From CAVQEG01 sp963711465 (GTDB lineage Bacteria; Bacteroidota; Ignavibacteria; OLB7): DNA of 64,000 nucleotides. The notes beneath the pieces were generated by a model that was not told where the DNA came from, did not search any database, and worked only from the letters and a program-made list of their open reading frames with translations. Location of the stretch: the NCBI GenBank assembly GCA_963711465.1, contig CAVQEG010000001.1:992001-1056000 (forward strand). The letters run 5' to 3'. This document shows positions 9,180 to 18,060 of the stretch, in pieces; the first letter of the stretch is position 1; each line of letters begins with the position of its first letter. The position numbers were made by a program, and so were the translations under genes.

Positions 9180-10690
9180 GCGCGAAGCAGCTCCCCCGTC
9201 GCGGGAGGAAGTCCGGGCGACGCCCGGGTAGCGGACTCCTCCTCCTCTCGCTTCAGCTGTCGGTTGACCCAGTCGAGCGCGACCCAGCACAGCACGAAGT
9301 TGAGCGTGCCCGGGTAGGTGGCGAACAGATCGGTCGTCAGATGGTGGATAAACATGCCGAACATCGAAGCCACCGCCGCCACGGCAACCCAGTGCAGGAA
9401 CGGCTGCCGCCATCGGTTTGGACGCCTGACGAGCAGCCGCAGGAGCGGATAGGCCAGCAGGAAGTAGAACAGGAGCGCAATGGGAATCCCAAAGCGGTAG
9501 ATCGGTTTGACATAGCCGATGTGAATGAAGTCGGCATGCATGGTCGTCGTGCCGGAAATCGGATCGCGGAACCGGAACGGCGTCCCGTATCCATAGCCGA
9601 TCATCGGTGAGCGTGTGACGTACTTCTGCAGCACCGTCCGCGATTCGACCTCGCGAGCCGTCAGCGAGATGTCCTTGCCGACATGCTCCATCGTCGAGAG
9701 TCGACTCTCGACCATGTAGGAGACCTTGCGCGCCATGTCCGGACGGAAGACGAACGCACCGCCGATCCCGATCGCCGCGGCGAGGGCAATGCCCAAGGCC
9801 AGACGAGCGCCCTCGCGGCCGCGCAGCAGAAACGGCGTGACCACGAGCGCCAGCGCGCCCGCGGCGATCGCCGCTCGCGAGAAGGAGATGATCAGGAACG
9901 CCCACCCGGCGATGAACAGTCCGAAACAGATCCAGCGCATCGACCGCCTTCGAACGGTGGCGAATGCGACGGCGAACAGGAGCATCATCACCATCGCCGT
10001 CGTCTCGTTTGCGAACACGCGTGAGGACTCGATCTGCCACACGTAGATCGCCTGCGCCAGCCGCTCCTGGTAGGTCGAGAAACTCGCTATCCCGGAAGCC
10101 ATCGCGACCATCCCGAAGCAGATGAACAGTCGCAGCAGGTCCGAACGCGACCGCGCGTACTTCTTCAGCGGGAAGTACAGCAGGAAGTCGAAGGACACCA
10201 ACCACTCGCGGCCGAGCGCAACGGTCTCACCGTGGTGAAGGCGATTGGCGACGACCGATACCACCGTGGACAGGATCATGAAGGCGATCAGCAGCACGTC
10301 GAACCCGCTTTCGACGATCCGCCGCCGCCGCACGGCCACTTCGTTGACGAGCCACACGGCAAGTCCGAGAAGCGTCACGACTGCGAACATCATTTCCTGA
10401 ACGCCGACACCAATGTGCCGGGTGGTGAACATCAGGGCGTGACCGAGCAGCCCGAGCAGAATCCAAAACCGCTCGTAGCGCCATGCGGCGTAGCAGATGC
10501 CGAACGCCAGCGGCACGCCGAGCAGGAGCAGTTCGCGGATCGGACTCGATGGCGGCAGCGGCAGCACGGTCCCGAGGACGACCGCCAGGGCTATCACCCC
10601 CAGCGACACGACCGCCGCGAGCACCAACCCCGGCGGGTCCGCGGTCCGCTCGGCAGCAAGGCTGTTCATATCGGCCTGAAGCATGCTCAC
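9176..10690 (-). CDS. Wzy-like O-antigen polymerase/ligase family protein
   Basis: A 504-residue membrane protein with about 11-12 hydrophobic helices. Its central segment SFSRAAIAAGALALVVTPFL matches the conserved helix of the O-antigen ligase/polymerase (Wzy/WaaL) family. A large periplasmic loop follows (about 330-410) with ARKVSYMVESRLSTMEH and SPMIGYGYGTPF, the latter matching the family's nPxxGxGxG motif. In this locus, between wzx and wzz, polymerisation of repeat units is more likely than ligation to lipid A, though the two cannot be separated by sequence alone. The start is GTG at 10690 (GTGA overlap with the wzz-like gene) or the ATG at 10684. Confidence 0.85.
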   Translation of the reverse strand: MSMLQADMNSLAAERTADPPGLVLAAVVSLGVIALAVVLGTVLPLPPSSPIRELLLLGVPLAFGICYAAWRYERFWILLGLLGHALMFTTRHIGVGVQEMMFAVVTLLGLAVWLVNEVAVRRRRIVESGFDVLLIAFMILSTVVSVVANRLHHGETVALGREWLVSFDFLLYFPLKKYARSRSDLLRLFICFGMVAMASGIASFSTYQERLAQAIYVWQIESSRVFANETTAMVMMLLFAVAFATVRRRSMRWICFGLFIAGWAFLIISFSRAAIAAGALALVVTPFLLRGREGARLALGIALAAAIGIGGAFVFRPDMARKVSYMVESRLSTMEHVGKDISLTAREVESRTVLQKYVTRSPMIGYGYGTPFRFRDPISGTTTMHADFIHIGYVKPIYRFGIPIALLFYFLLAYPLLRLLVRRPNRWRQPFLHWVAVAAVASMFGMFIHHLTTDLFATYPGTLNFVLCWVALDWVNRQLKREEEESATRASPGLPPATGELLRA

Positions 10691-11976
10691 GTGTCCTGCT
10701 CCGCATCCTCAGCGCCGACGGTTGCGCGGGCCTCGGCGAGCGATGTCATCGCCCGGTACCGCCGGTATCGAATCGCGAAGGCCCGCATGTAGGCAACGAC
10801 CGCGATCACCAGGTAACACATGAGAAACGTCCCCAGGAACGTCCCCGCGACGACGATCGACAGGTGGGGTCCCGACTTGTGCGTCGGTGGCTCCGCCGGC
10901 GTGAGAAGGTTGAAGACAGGAATGTTTCGCGCCTGATCGAGAATCGACTGCTCGTACATCGGCTCCAGCAGCGCAAGGATCTTCGAGTTGGCCTCGAGCC
11001 CGAATTCCAGAAGAAAGTACCGCTCGGCCGACCGTGGAAGGTCGGTCAGGTCGACACCCGGTACGGCGCCGGACGTTCCCGAGGCGAGCCGCCGGCTGGA
11101 CTTCTCGAGCTGATCGAGCACCTGGCGCGCCTGCACGACACGGGAATCGTTCGGCCCGAGATTCTCCTCGAGCGTCGCGACGAGGGCTCGCTGTTCGGCA
11201 ATCTGCGACTCGATCTCCTGCACGGCCGCACCGACGATTCCCGGCTGATTGTCCATGTCGTAGAGGTGCGACGACTCCATGAACGTCCGCATGAGCGCGG
11301 TCAGCGAATCCTGCTTGTGCTGTACTTCGGTGTAGCGCTGTTTGATGTAGGCAGTGATCGGCAGGGTCTCGCGGCGGTTGAGATCCATTGCGACCACGTT
11401 GGTCACGCGCACCAGCTCGTTGGCGATCCGCGCTGCACGGACCGGATCGCGATCAGTGGCGGTCACGCTCACCGGACCCTCCATGTCGACATCGACTTCG
11501 ATGTTGTTCGACAACGTGCTGCGCATGGCGCTGCGACTGGCCGTATCGATCGCGTACTCCGCAAAGAGGTCGAAGCGGTCGATGAGCGAATCGAGCACCG
11601 GCTGACTGGTCAGCAGCACCGTCCGGGCGTATCCCTCGCCACCCCCGGTTCCGCCGACGAGCTTACGAAGTCCGAAATCCTTCAGTGACGAGGCGACGCC
11701 TCCAAGCAGGTCGTCCAGCGGCGTCTGCGACTTGTTCGGCGGCAACGCGACGGCGGTGGCCGTGTACGTCTTCGGCACGAAGAGGTAGAAGTAGAGTCCA
11801 GTGCACACCGTCGCGACGACGGCAATCAGCAGCACCCATTTCCAGCTTCTGCTGAAGAGCCGGTACTGCTCGAAGAGAACCACCTGTCCGCTTGGCACTA
11901 CGGCGCCATCTGCCCTGAGCACCGGAACGTCGTCGCGATGTTCGGATCGATTCGCCGATCCATTGGTCCTGTCCAT
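10687..11976 (-). CDS. Wzz-like polysaccharide chain-length regulator (no kinase domain)
   Basis: A 429-residue inner-membrane protein. One helix lies at about 46-66, followed by the Wzz signature VPKTYTATAVALPPN. A long periplasmic helical region runs to about 360, with coiled-coil stretches around 215-300 (EIESQIAEQRALVATLEENL). Next comes the proline-rich LLTPAEPPTHKSGP and a second helix at about 370-396. The C-terminal tail is short and basic, with no Walker motifs or tyrosine cluster, so this is a plain Wzz and not a Wzc-type autokinase. It would set polymer length together with the overlapping wzy-like gene. No separate BY-kinase is visible in the window. Confidence 0.9.
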   Translation of the reverse strand: MDRTNGSANRSEHRDDVPVLRADGAVVPSGQVVLFEQYRLFSRSWKWVLLIAVVATVCTGLYFYLFVPKTYTATAVALPPNKSQTPLDDLLGGVASSLKDFGLRKLVGGTGGGEGYARTVLLTSQPVLDSLIDRFDLFAEYAIDTASRSAMRSTLSNNIEVDVDMEGPVSVTATDRDPVRAARIANELVRVTNVVAMDLNRRETLPITAYIKQRYTEVQHKQDSLTALMRTFMESSHLYDMDNQPGIVGAAVQEIESQIAEQRALVATLEENLGPNDSRVVQARQVLDQLEKSSRRLASGTSGAVPGVDLTDLPRSAERYFLLEFGLEANSKILALLEPMYEQSILDQARNIPVFNLLTPAEPPTHKSGPHLSIVVAGTFLGTFLMCYLVIAVVAYMRAFAIRYRRYRAMTSLAEARATVGAEDAEQDT

Positions 11977-12056
11977 TACTGCCTCGTTGGATTACTCCAT
12001 CTGTGGTTCATCGTAGCATCATCCTCGAGTGCACCGGCCGGTCATGCCGCTGCAGC

Positions 12057-13775
12057 TCACCACGCACCGAGTCGAAGGCCGATCCAGATCTGTGTGTCGG
12101 CCGGGCGCTCGATGCCGTCGGCTGTCGTGCTCGAGGTCGAGGCGTGCAACCGCACGTAGAGATTCCTGACCGGCTCGTACTCGGCATCCAGTCCGAATCG
12201 CAGCGTGTGTTCGAGCACACCGTCGAGGAACGTCACCTCCGGCGAATCGCGGCCGCTGTCGTTGCTCAGTTCGACGTTTCCCCCAACGTTGCGCGCGAGG
12301 GTATCGTCGACGTACACGTTCGCACCGTGTCGAATCACTTCGGCGCTGCCGTGCACCGACAGCCGCGGTAGCAGCCAGAGGTCGACGCTGAGGTCCAGGG
12401 CATCTGAATTCGGCTCCAGCCCTCCGGCAGGGATCATCACGCCGTCATGCGTCACGGCGTTCGTCGGATTGAAGTGCGAGTAGACGTAGGGCTCCAGCCG
12501 CGTGTAGCGGATTCCGAGGTCGAGCCGTGTCCAGGGCACCGCCACCAGACGACCGCCGATGCGCCACGCGGTCTTGTTGCCCCAGTAGCGGTCGCCGATG
12601 AGCTCGAAGCGGAGGTCATCGAGGAGAAACTCTCCCTCGAGGTAGACCCCGTCGACCGGATTGACGCTGAGCGCGGCGTACATGTTCGCATTGTCGCGAT
12701 CGCGCAGGTAGTGCTCCTCACTCTTGAGGAAGTTGAGCGGATTGAGGTAGCCGAATTCGATCGGCCGGCCACTGTAGATGATCGACTCGCCGATGGTAGC
12801 GCGGATGCCTGCGAACGGGCCGACGCTCAGAAGATGCGCCGCCAGGTACTTGCTTGGAATCTCCGCTGCGACACCCGAGATCGGACCGCTGGATCGCGCC
12901 AGCAGCATCGCGTGCAGATGCGTGAAATCCACCGGACCGAACGACGCCCTGAGCCGCAACCAGTCGTAATTCGACGGCAGCTCCGAACCGACGAGCAGAC
13001 TCGATGCACCACCGGCGCCGAGCTCGATCGCCTCGCGTCCGATCCCGATCGACAGGTGGTCGAAATCCAGACGCAGGTGACCCCGCCCGAAGTCGACGTC
13101 GTGGCCCTGGTTGATCAGTCCGAATTTCAACGAATGGGAGAATCGCGGATCACGCAGTGGAAGCGACGTGTCGCCGAGGACCGTTCCGTTGGTTGCACGT
13201 GCGGAGAACCCCACGTGGTCGAGCACGGTGCCGCGCAGCTCCACTCCCCCCTGCAGGATGAGGCTCGAGAGTGCGTCGGCCGGTGCAGCACGCAGTTCAC
13301 CGTCGAGCACCGGCAGCAGCGCCATGTGCATTCCGAGCGACGTGTCGCGATGATCGACGATGGCGAAGGATTCGTCCGATCCGAGATGATCCAGCACGAA
13401 TCGCGTACCGGTGCCCGCGGGAATCAGCACGCGTACCGGCGCACGGCCAACGTCGACGGCGAGTTCATCGCGGTAGTAGGCGGCAAGCTCCCGCAGTGCC
13501 TGCGGCACGGTCGTATCGGACACCGCCCGGTCGAGGAAGCGCAACGCCGCGCCGCGCGATACCGGCAGATGCTCAGACGGGAAGTGCGGCAGCGCACCGT
13601 ACTGGTGCAGCCGCACGAGCACGGCCGTTGCCGGATGGTCCACCGGCAACAGTTCGCTCTGTGCGTGGGCGGCCGGAGTGGTCGCGGCAAGGGCGGCGAG
13701 AATCAGAAGGCACGCGAGCGCATGGGCGCCCCCCGCGTGTCCGCTTCGATCGGAGGATCGGCTGCTCCCGTTCAT
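12057..13775 (-). CDS. Wzi-like outer-membrane capsule-assembly protein
   Basis: A 572-residue exported protein. A signal peptide covers about 1-40 (LACLLILAALAATTPAAHAQ). An N-terminal segment SRGAALRFLDRAVSDTTV follows. The rest is a series of amphipathic beta strands ending WIGLRLGAW, with a terminal aromatic residue as in outer-membrane barrels. GESIIYSGRPIEFGYLNPL and FLLDDLRFELI match the Wzi family, which anchors or organises capsule at the cell surface. The ATG at 13775 shares one base with the upstream stop (TGATG), which indicates coupling to the SLBB exporter gene. In the longer open frame the first 59 residues are arginine-rich shadow sequence of the exporter gene and are excluded. 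Confidence 0.85.
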   Translation of the reverse strand: MNGSSRSSDRSGHAGGAHALACLLILAALAATTPAAHAQSELLPVDHPATAVLVRLHQYGALPHFPSEHLPVSRGAALRFLDRAVSDTTVPQALRELAAYYRDELAVDVGRAPVRVLIPAGTGTRFVLDHLGSDESFAIVDHRDTSLGMHMALLPVLDGELRAAPADALSSLILQGGVELRGTVLDHVGFSARATNGTVLGDTSLPLRDPRFSHSLKFGLINQGHDVDFGRGHLRLDFDHLSIGIGREAIELGAGGASSLLVGSELPSNYDWLRLRASFGPVDFTHLHAMLLARSSGPISGVAAEIPSKYLAAHLLSVGPFAGIRATIGESIIYSGRPIEFGYLNPLNFLKSEEHYLRDRDNANMYAALSVNPVDGVYLEGEFLLDDLRFELIGDRYWGNKTAWRIGGRLVAVPWTRLDLGIRYTRLEPYVYSHFNPTNAVTHDGVMIPAGGLEPNSDALDLSVDLWLLPRLSVHGSAEVIRHGANVYVDDTLARNVGGNVELSNDSGRDSPEVTFLDGVLEHTLRFGLDAEYEPVRNLYVRLHASTSSTTADGIERPADTQIWIGLRLGAW

Positions 13776-15562
13776 CAGTTGCCGTGGGCAATAACGAACG
13801 AGGCGACCGCCAGCGTGATCGACACGACGGCACCGAGAATGCCGACGATCGTCTGCGTCTGTTCCAGCGCGGTTCGCGGAGGCGGTTCCTGGCGACCGGG
13901 CACGTAGATCTCGTCGCCGGCATCGATCTTCGCGTAATCGGCGGTGCGCCACATTCCGGTGCCGAACTTCACGACCGAGACGCGATCCTCATCGGCCGCC
14001 TCGGTGAGTCCGCCGGCCGCCTTGATATAGTCGTCGACGGTCGCACCCTTTCGGTAGGTCACCCATCCGGGATAGGCGACGCGACCGCTGACGAAGACGC
14101 CGCCCGGATCGGTCGGAATGTTGATCACATCACCGTGCCGCAGGACGACATCCCGCGAGGCGTCGCCGCGCAGCACCGCCTCGAAGTCGGCCGACACGCG
14201 GTGTGCCTGCACCGTCGCGTCGTACACATAGCGCGAAGAGTCGTCGAGGCGCAGCGCGCTGGTTGACATCTTCGCGATCGGATTCTGCACGTTGGCGGTT
14301 GCCGACGGAACGGAGTTCATCCCATCGGGTCGGTTGATGTACGAACCGGCAAGCGAGGCCCTGGGCGTGACGCCGCCGGCGTCAGCGATCACCTGCGACA
14401 GCGTCGTGTGTCCATCGGTGATGGGATACTGTCCGGGATGCATTACCTCGCCGTTGACCGTCACGACGCCCGCGCGGGGACCCACCATTGCGGACCTCGA
14501 GGGGATCACCAGCCGGTCGCCTGCCTGGATGCTGATTGCAGCGAGCGCCGTCGTGTCGGAGAGATCGACATCGATCTCATCGAGTCCGGTTGCTCCCTGG
14601 CGAGTGATGTGCGCCTTGTCGGGCACGGCATCGGGCCGGCTGCCGGCGCCCAGACGCCACAGCATCAGTGCGTTGTCTCCCGGTCGATACGCGTAGGCGC
14701 CCGGGGCGTTGACGGCTCCGGTGACGAAGATCAGAGGATCGGAAATCGATGGTCGGTGGACGTAAATCTCGTCGCCCTCACGCAGCGTCGGGTTGTCCAG
14801 ATCCGCACCGAACGCGGCGTAGCGCGTGAGGTCGGCCTGATTGGTCGACCCGTCGTTGTGCCGCACGACGACAGTGCGCGGCGGCAGCATGCTCATCGTC
14901 GTCGCCGCCACGTCCCGCTTGCCCGTGTTCTCGGCCCCCCGCTGGTTGGTCCTCCGATCCTGTTCTCGAATCTTCTCCTCGGGAGTCGACTCCTGCACGC
15001 GATTGGCAGCGTCGATGGCTGTGGTCACACGGTCGGCGGCGGTGAATACGTAGCGGCCCGGATTGAGCACGTCGCCTTTGACGTCGACGTAGATCCTGCG
15101 CGGTTTCAGCAGTGCAAGCGAGATACTGTAGTGGCTCGAGCGACTCGTGTAGAGCGAATCGACGGTGCGCTCGAGCTCCCGGATCGACATGCCCGTCACG
15201 TCCACTGCACCACCGCGCGGCAGGATCACGCGGTCATCGGCGGTGACGCTCAGCGGCACGTACTGGTCGTCGAGCGCCGGATTTCGAATTGCCAGCAGCA
15301 GCTGATCGAACGGACCGACGCGGTATGTGGCCGGATCGACGGCCCGCTCGATGGCGGGCAATTCACCCGAGGCAGTGGCATCGGACGATGTGCCCGCAAG
15401 CGGCTTGAGGGCATCTCGATCGATCGTGGATGTGCTCGGGAACGGCCGTGTCGTCGGCTGGGCCGAGACCGTCGCGGTCGCCGTCAGGAACAGCGCGAAG
15501 AGTACGACGCTCGCATGGCGCCAGGACAGCGGCGGGCGGGAGAAGGGCATGAGTGAGGGCAT
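13775..15562 (-). CDS. Wza-like SLBB-domain polysaccharide export protein
   Basis: A 595-residue exported protein of the polysaccharide biosynthesis/export family. A signal peptide covers about 1-35 (ending TATATVSAQ). Next is the PES domain (YRVGPFDQLLLAIRN), then several SLBB repeats (VDVKGDVLNPGRYVF, FVTGAVNAPGAYAYRPGD, VTVNGEVMHPGQYPI, VFVSGRVAYPGWVTYRKG), and a C-terminal hydrophobic helix (IVGILGAVVSITLAVASFVI) that could line the outer-membrane pore as in Wza. It has no lipobox cysteine, unlike E. coli Wza. The start is uncertain: ATG at 15562 (MPSLMPFSRP) or 15550 both keep the signal peptide, whereas the longest frame overlaps the epimerase gene. It is likely the periplasm-spanning export channel of this locus. 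Confidence 0.9.
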   Translation of the reverse strand: MPSLMPFSRPPLSWRHASVVLFALFLTATATVSAQPTTRPFPSTSTIDRDALKPLAGTSSDATASGELPAIERAVDPATYRVGPFDQLLLAIRNPALDDQYVPLSVTADDRVILPRGGAVDVTGMSIRELERTVDSLYTSRSSHYSISLALLKPRRIYVDVKGDVLNPGRYVFTAADRVTTAIDAANRVQESTPEEKIREQDRRTNQRGAENTGKRDVAATTMSMLPPRTVVVRHNDGSTNQADLTRYAAFGADLDNPTLREGDEIYVHRPSISDPLIFVTGAVNAPGAYAYRPGDNALMLWRLGAGSRPDAVPDKAHITRQGATGLDEIDVDLSDTTALAAISIQAGDRLVIPSRSAMVGPRAGVVTVNGEVMHPGQYPITDGHTTLSQVIADAGGVTPRASLAGSYINRPDGMNSVPSATANVQNPIAKMSTSALRLDDSSRYVYDATVQAHRVSADFEAVLRGDASRDVVLRHGDVINIPTDPGGVFVSGRVAYPGWVTYRKGATVDDYIKAAGGLTEAADEDRVSVVKFGTGMWRTADYAKIDAGDEIYVPGRQEPPPRTALEQTQTIVGILGAVVSITLAVASFVIAHGN

Positions 15563-15572
15563 TGAAGCGCCG

Positions 15573-16688
15573 TCAGCGCGACTCGGCGCGATCACGGCTT
15601 TCGAGGTATTGCAGGATGATTCGGGCGATGCGCCCTGCGGCGTGGCCATCCCACATGGGAGGAATCGAACCGCGTCGTGATCCGGGCTCGGCACCGACCG
15701 CTCCTTCGATCGCCATCTGCACGCCGACGGGATTGACGCCCACCAGTTCGTTGGTTCCGAGTTCGGTCGTGCTCGGTCGTTCTGTCGACTCCCGAAGCGT
15801 CACACACGGAACTCCCAGCCACGTGGTTTCCTCCTGGATTCCACCGGAGTCGGTGACGACTGCCCGGGCGTTGCGCACCAGACCGACGAACTCGCGGTAG
15901 CCGACCGGCTCGCTCAGCGTCCATCCTGCTCGATCGGCGTAGACGTCGTAGAGTCCCTCGCGACGCATCACCGCCGCAGTCCTCGGATGCACGGGAAAGA
16001 CTATCTGAAGACCACCGCATCCGCGTTCGATCGCATCGAGCAGGCGGATGAGCGAATCGGGATCGTCGACGTTGCTGGGGCGGTGCAGAGTGAGCACGAG
16101 ATAATCGTCACCGCGAGCGGTCAGCACCTCTGCATCGAGCGAGGCACAGAGTCTCGCCAGCGAGTCGATCATCGTGTTTCCAACGAGGTGAATCTGCTCC
16201 GGTCGCTTTCCCTCCTGCAAGAGACTTCTGCGTCCACTCTCCTCGGTCACGAAGTGGAGATCGCAGATTGCGTCGGTCACGATCCGGTTGATCTCCTCGG
16301 GCATGCGGCGGTCGTAACTTCGCAGTCCCGCCTCCACGTGGGCCACGGGAACATCGAGCTTCGAGGCGACGATCGCGGCGGCCATCGTGGAATTCACGTC
16401 CCCGTAGACGATCACCAGCGACGGCTCGCGATCGAGACAGACCCGTTCGAATTCCACCATGATCCTCGCCGTCTGCTCTGCGTGCGAACCGGATCCGACA
16501 CCAAGGAAGAGATCGGGCTCACCCACGCCGAGATCCCGGAAGAACACCTCCGACATGTTGCGGTCGTAGTGCTGACCGGTATGCACCAGCAGATGCTCGA
16601 CGTCTCCGAGCCGATCGAAGGCGAGCTTGACGGGTACCGCCTTCATGAAGTTGGGTCGCGCCCCCACGACGGAGATTATCCTGTACAC
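15573..16688 (-). CDS. wecB: UDP-N-acetylglucosamine 2-epimerase (non-hydrolysing)
   Basis: A 371-residue cytoplasmic enzyme interconverting UDP-GlcNAc and UDP-ManNAc. It starts MYRIISVVGARPNFMKAVPV, followed by the family motifs VHTGQHYDRNMSEVFF, VIVYGDVNSTMAAAI, HVEAGLRSYDRRMPEEINR, VTDSGGIQEET and LRESTERPST, which include the acid/base residues and the UDP-binding region. Length is normal. The start codon is GTG at 16688, and the gene overlaps the upstream dehydrogenase by 13 nt. Together the two enzymes could make UDP-ManNAcA as a precursor for the polymer. Confidence 0.95.
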   Translation of the reverse strand: MYRIISVVGARPNFMKAVPVKLAFDRLGDVEHLLVHTGQHYDRNMSEVFFRDLGVGEPDLFLGVGSGSHAEQTARIMVEFERVCLDREPSLVIVYGDVNSTMAAAIVASKLDVPVAHVEAGLRSYDRRMPEEINRIVTDAICDLHFVTEESGRRSLLQEGKRPEQIHLVGNTMIDSLARLCASLDAEVLTARGDDYLVLTLHRPSNVDDPDSLIRLLDAIERGCGGLQIVFPVHPRTAAVMRREGLYDVYADRAGWTLSEPVGYREFVGLVRNARAVVTDSGGIQEETTWLGVPCVTLRESTERPSTTELGTNELVGVNPVGVQMAIEGAVGAEPGSRRGSIPPMWDGHAAGRIARIILQYLESRDRAESR

Positions 16689-18004
16689 GTGCCACTCCCG
16701 AGCAGGTAGATCTTCTCGCGTGAATCAAAGACGCCACGCGTCGCATTGCGCGTGTCGATGACCACCTTCGCCTCAGCGACGATTTCCTCGTAGTCGAAGA
16801 CGGAGTGATCGGTGGTGATCACCACGAGGTCCGCATTGCGTACCGCCTCGCGGCTGTACGGCGTCGCGGTGATCGTCGTGCCATGGATATCGACCTCGGG
16901 AACGTACGGATCGACGTAGCCGAGACTGCGCGCGCCGTCCATCGTCAGCAGTTCCATCACCCGGATCGCCGGTGAATGACGCAGGTCATCAACGTCCCGC
17001 TTGAAGGCGACACCCATGATGAGAATCTTCGCGTCATCGAGTCTCACCGGCATGTGTGCGATCTGGCGGAGCACCATCTGTTGCACGTAGAACGGCATCG
17101 ACTCGTTGACCTCGGCAGCCAGCGTGATGAAGTTGGTCACGAAGTCATGCTCCCGCGCAAGCCAGCTGAGGTAGTACGGATCGATGAGAATGCAGTGGCC
17201 GCCGATGCCCGGGCCCGGGTAGAATGGCATGAATCCGAATGGCTTGGTCGCAGCTGCGTCGACCACCTCCCAGATGTTGATCCCGCCCATTCTGTCGCAC
17301 AGCTGCGCGAGCTCGTTGACCAGCGCGATGTTCACCGAGCGGAAGATGTTCTCCAGCAGCTTCTCCATTTCCGCCACTTTCGGAGAGCTGACCTCGACCA
17401 CCTTCTCGATGATCACGCGGTTGGCGGCTGCGGCGACGGCGGTGCACCGCTCGGTGACGCCACCGACGACGATCGGTGTGTTGCCGGTGTGCCACACCTT
17501 GTTGCCCGGATCGATACGCTCCGGCGACATGGCCAGGAAGATGTCCTCTCCCACCCGATGGCCGGCGCGCTCGAGCAGCGGCTGGACGTAGCCCTCGGTC
17601 GTATTGGGAAACGTCGTGCTCTTGAGGATCACCACCTGATCGCCGCGCAGATGTTCGCTGATTCTGCTCGTCGCATCGATGATGTAGCTGATATCAGGAT
17701 CCTTATTCGGCGTGAACGGCGTCGGCACGCAGATGTAGATGACATCGGCCTCGGCCACAGCGGCGAAGTCGGTGGTCGCCCGCAGCGTGCCCTCGGTGAG
17801 CACCGCCTCCACCTCATGATTCTTCAGATCCTGGATGTAATTGCGCCCGGCGTTGAGCGCCTCGACTTTTGAGGTATCGACGTCGATGCCGACGGTGCGA
17901 ATACCGGTGCGTGCGAATTCGACGGCCAGCGGCAGACCGACGTATCCAAGGCCGATCACCGCGACGGTGAAACGGCGCGAATTGATCCGTTCGAGAAGAT
18001 CCAT
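16676..18004 (-). CDS. Nucleotide-sugar dehydrogenase (UDP-ManNAc/UDP-GlcNAc 6-dehydrogenase family)
   Basis: A 442-residue NAD-dependent dehydrogenase that oxidises C6 of a UDP-sugar to the uronic acid in two steps. It has the N-terminal Rossmann motif VAVIGLGYVGLPLAVEFA, CVPTPFTPNKDPD, the catalytic-cysteine motif PGPGIGGHCILIDPYYLSW (Cys about 274) and the C-terminal domain VAFKRDVDDLRHSPAIRVMELL. PGPGIGGHCIxIDPYYLSW is closest to the WbpA/TviB/WecC group. Followed directly by wecB, UDP-ManNAc is a plausible substrate, but UDP-GlcNAc is not excluded. This is the first gene of the polysaccharide cluster; a TATCTTCG element lies 33 bp upstream of the ATG. Confidence 0.93.
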   Translation of the reverse strand: MDLLERINSRRFTVAVIGLGYVGLPLAVEFARTGIRTVGIDVDTSKVEALNAGRNYIQDLKNHEVEAVLTEGTLRATTDFAAVAEADVIYICVPTPFTPNKDPDISYIIDATSRISEHLRGDQVVILKSTTFPNTTEGYVQPLLERAGHRVGEDIFLAMSPERIDPGNKVWHTGNTPIVVGGVTERCTAVAAAANRVIIEKVVEVSSPKVAEMEKLLENIFRSVNIALVNELAQLCDRMGGINIWEVVDAAATKPFGFMPFYPGPGIGGHCILIDPYYLSWLAREHDFVTNFITLAAEVNESMPFYVQQMVLRQIAHMPVRLDDAKILIMGVAFKRDVDDLRHSPAIRVMELLTMDGARSLGYVDPYVPEVDIHGTTITATPYSREAVRNADLVVITTDHSVFDYEEIVAEAKVVIDTRNATRGVFDSREKIYLLGSGTCTG

Positions 18005-18036
18005 CTACAGGGAGTGTGTGAGAATTGAAAGGACGA

Positions 18037-18044
18037 CGAAGATA
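18037..18044 (-). promoter_or_regulatory. Putative -7 promoter element (TATCTTCG) for the polysaccharide operon
   Basis: TATCTTCG on the minus strand matches the Bacteroidota consensus TAnnTTTG at seven of eight positions. It lies 33 nt before the ATG of the dehydrogenase gene, between the uvrA stop (18061) and that start. No convincing TTG sits 19-21 nt further upstream. It could be the operon's own promoter, but read-through from uvrA is equally possible. Confidence 0.4.
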
Positions 18045-18060
18045 CGGATCGGTGTCCGAA

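Noticed and set aside
7716..10205. 829-codon minus-strand frame that seems to fuse another protein to the flippase
   Set aside because: The first 342 residues are out-of-frame sequence of the Wzy-like gene. The flippase starts at 9179 with an ATGA overlap.
12447..13907. Long plus-strand open frame of 486 codons opposite the Wzi-like gene
   Set aside because: It is antisense to a gene with clear family features, is rich in Arg/His/Gln and has no recognisable domain. High-GC genes often leave the opposite strand open.
16976..17872. 298-codon plus-strand frame opposite the dehydrogenase gene
   Set aside because: Shadow frame with Asp/His/Arg-rich composition and no family similarity; the minus-strand gene is certain.
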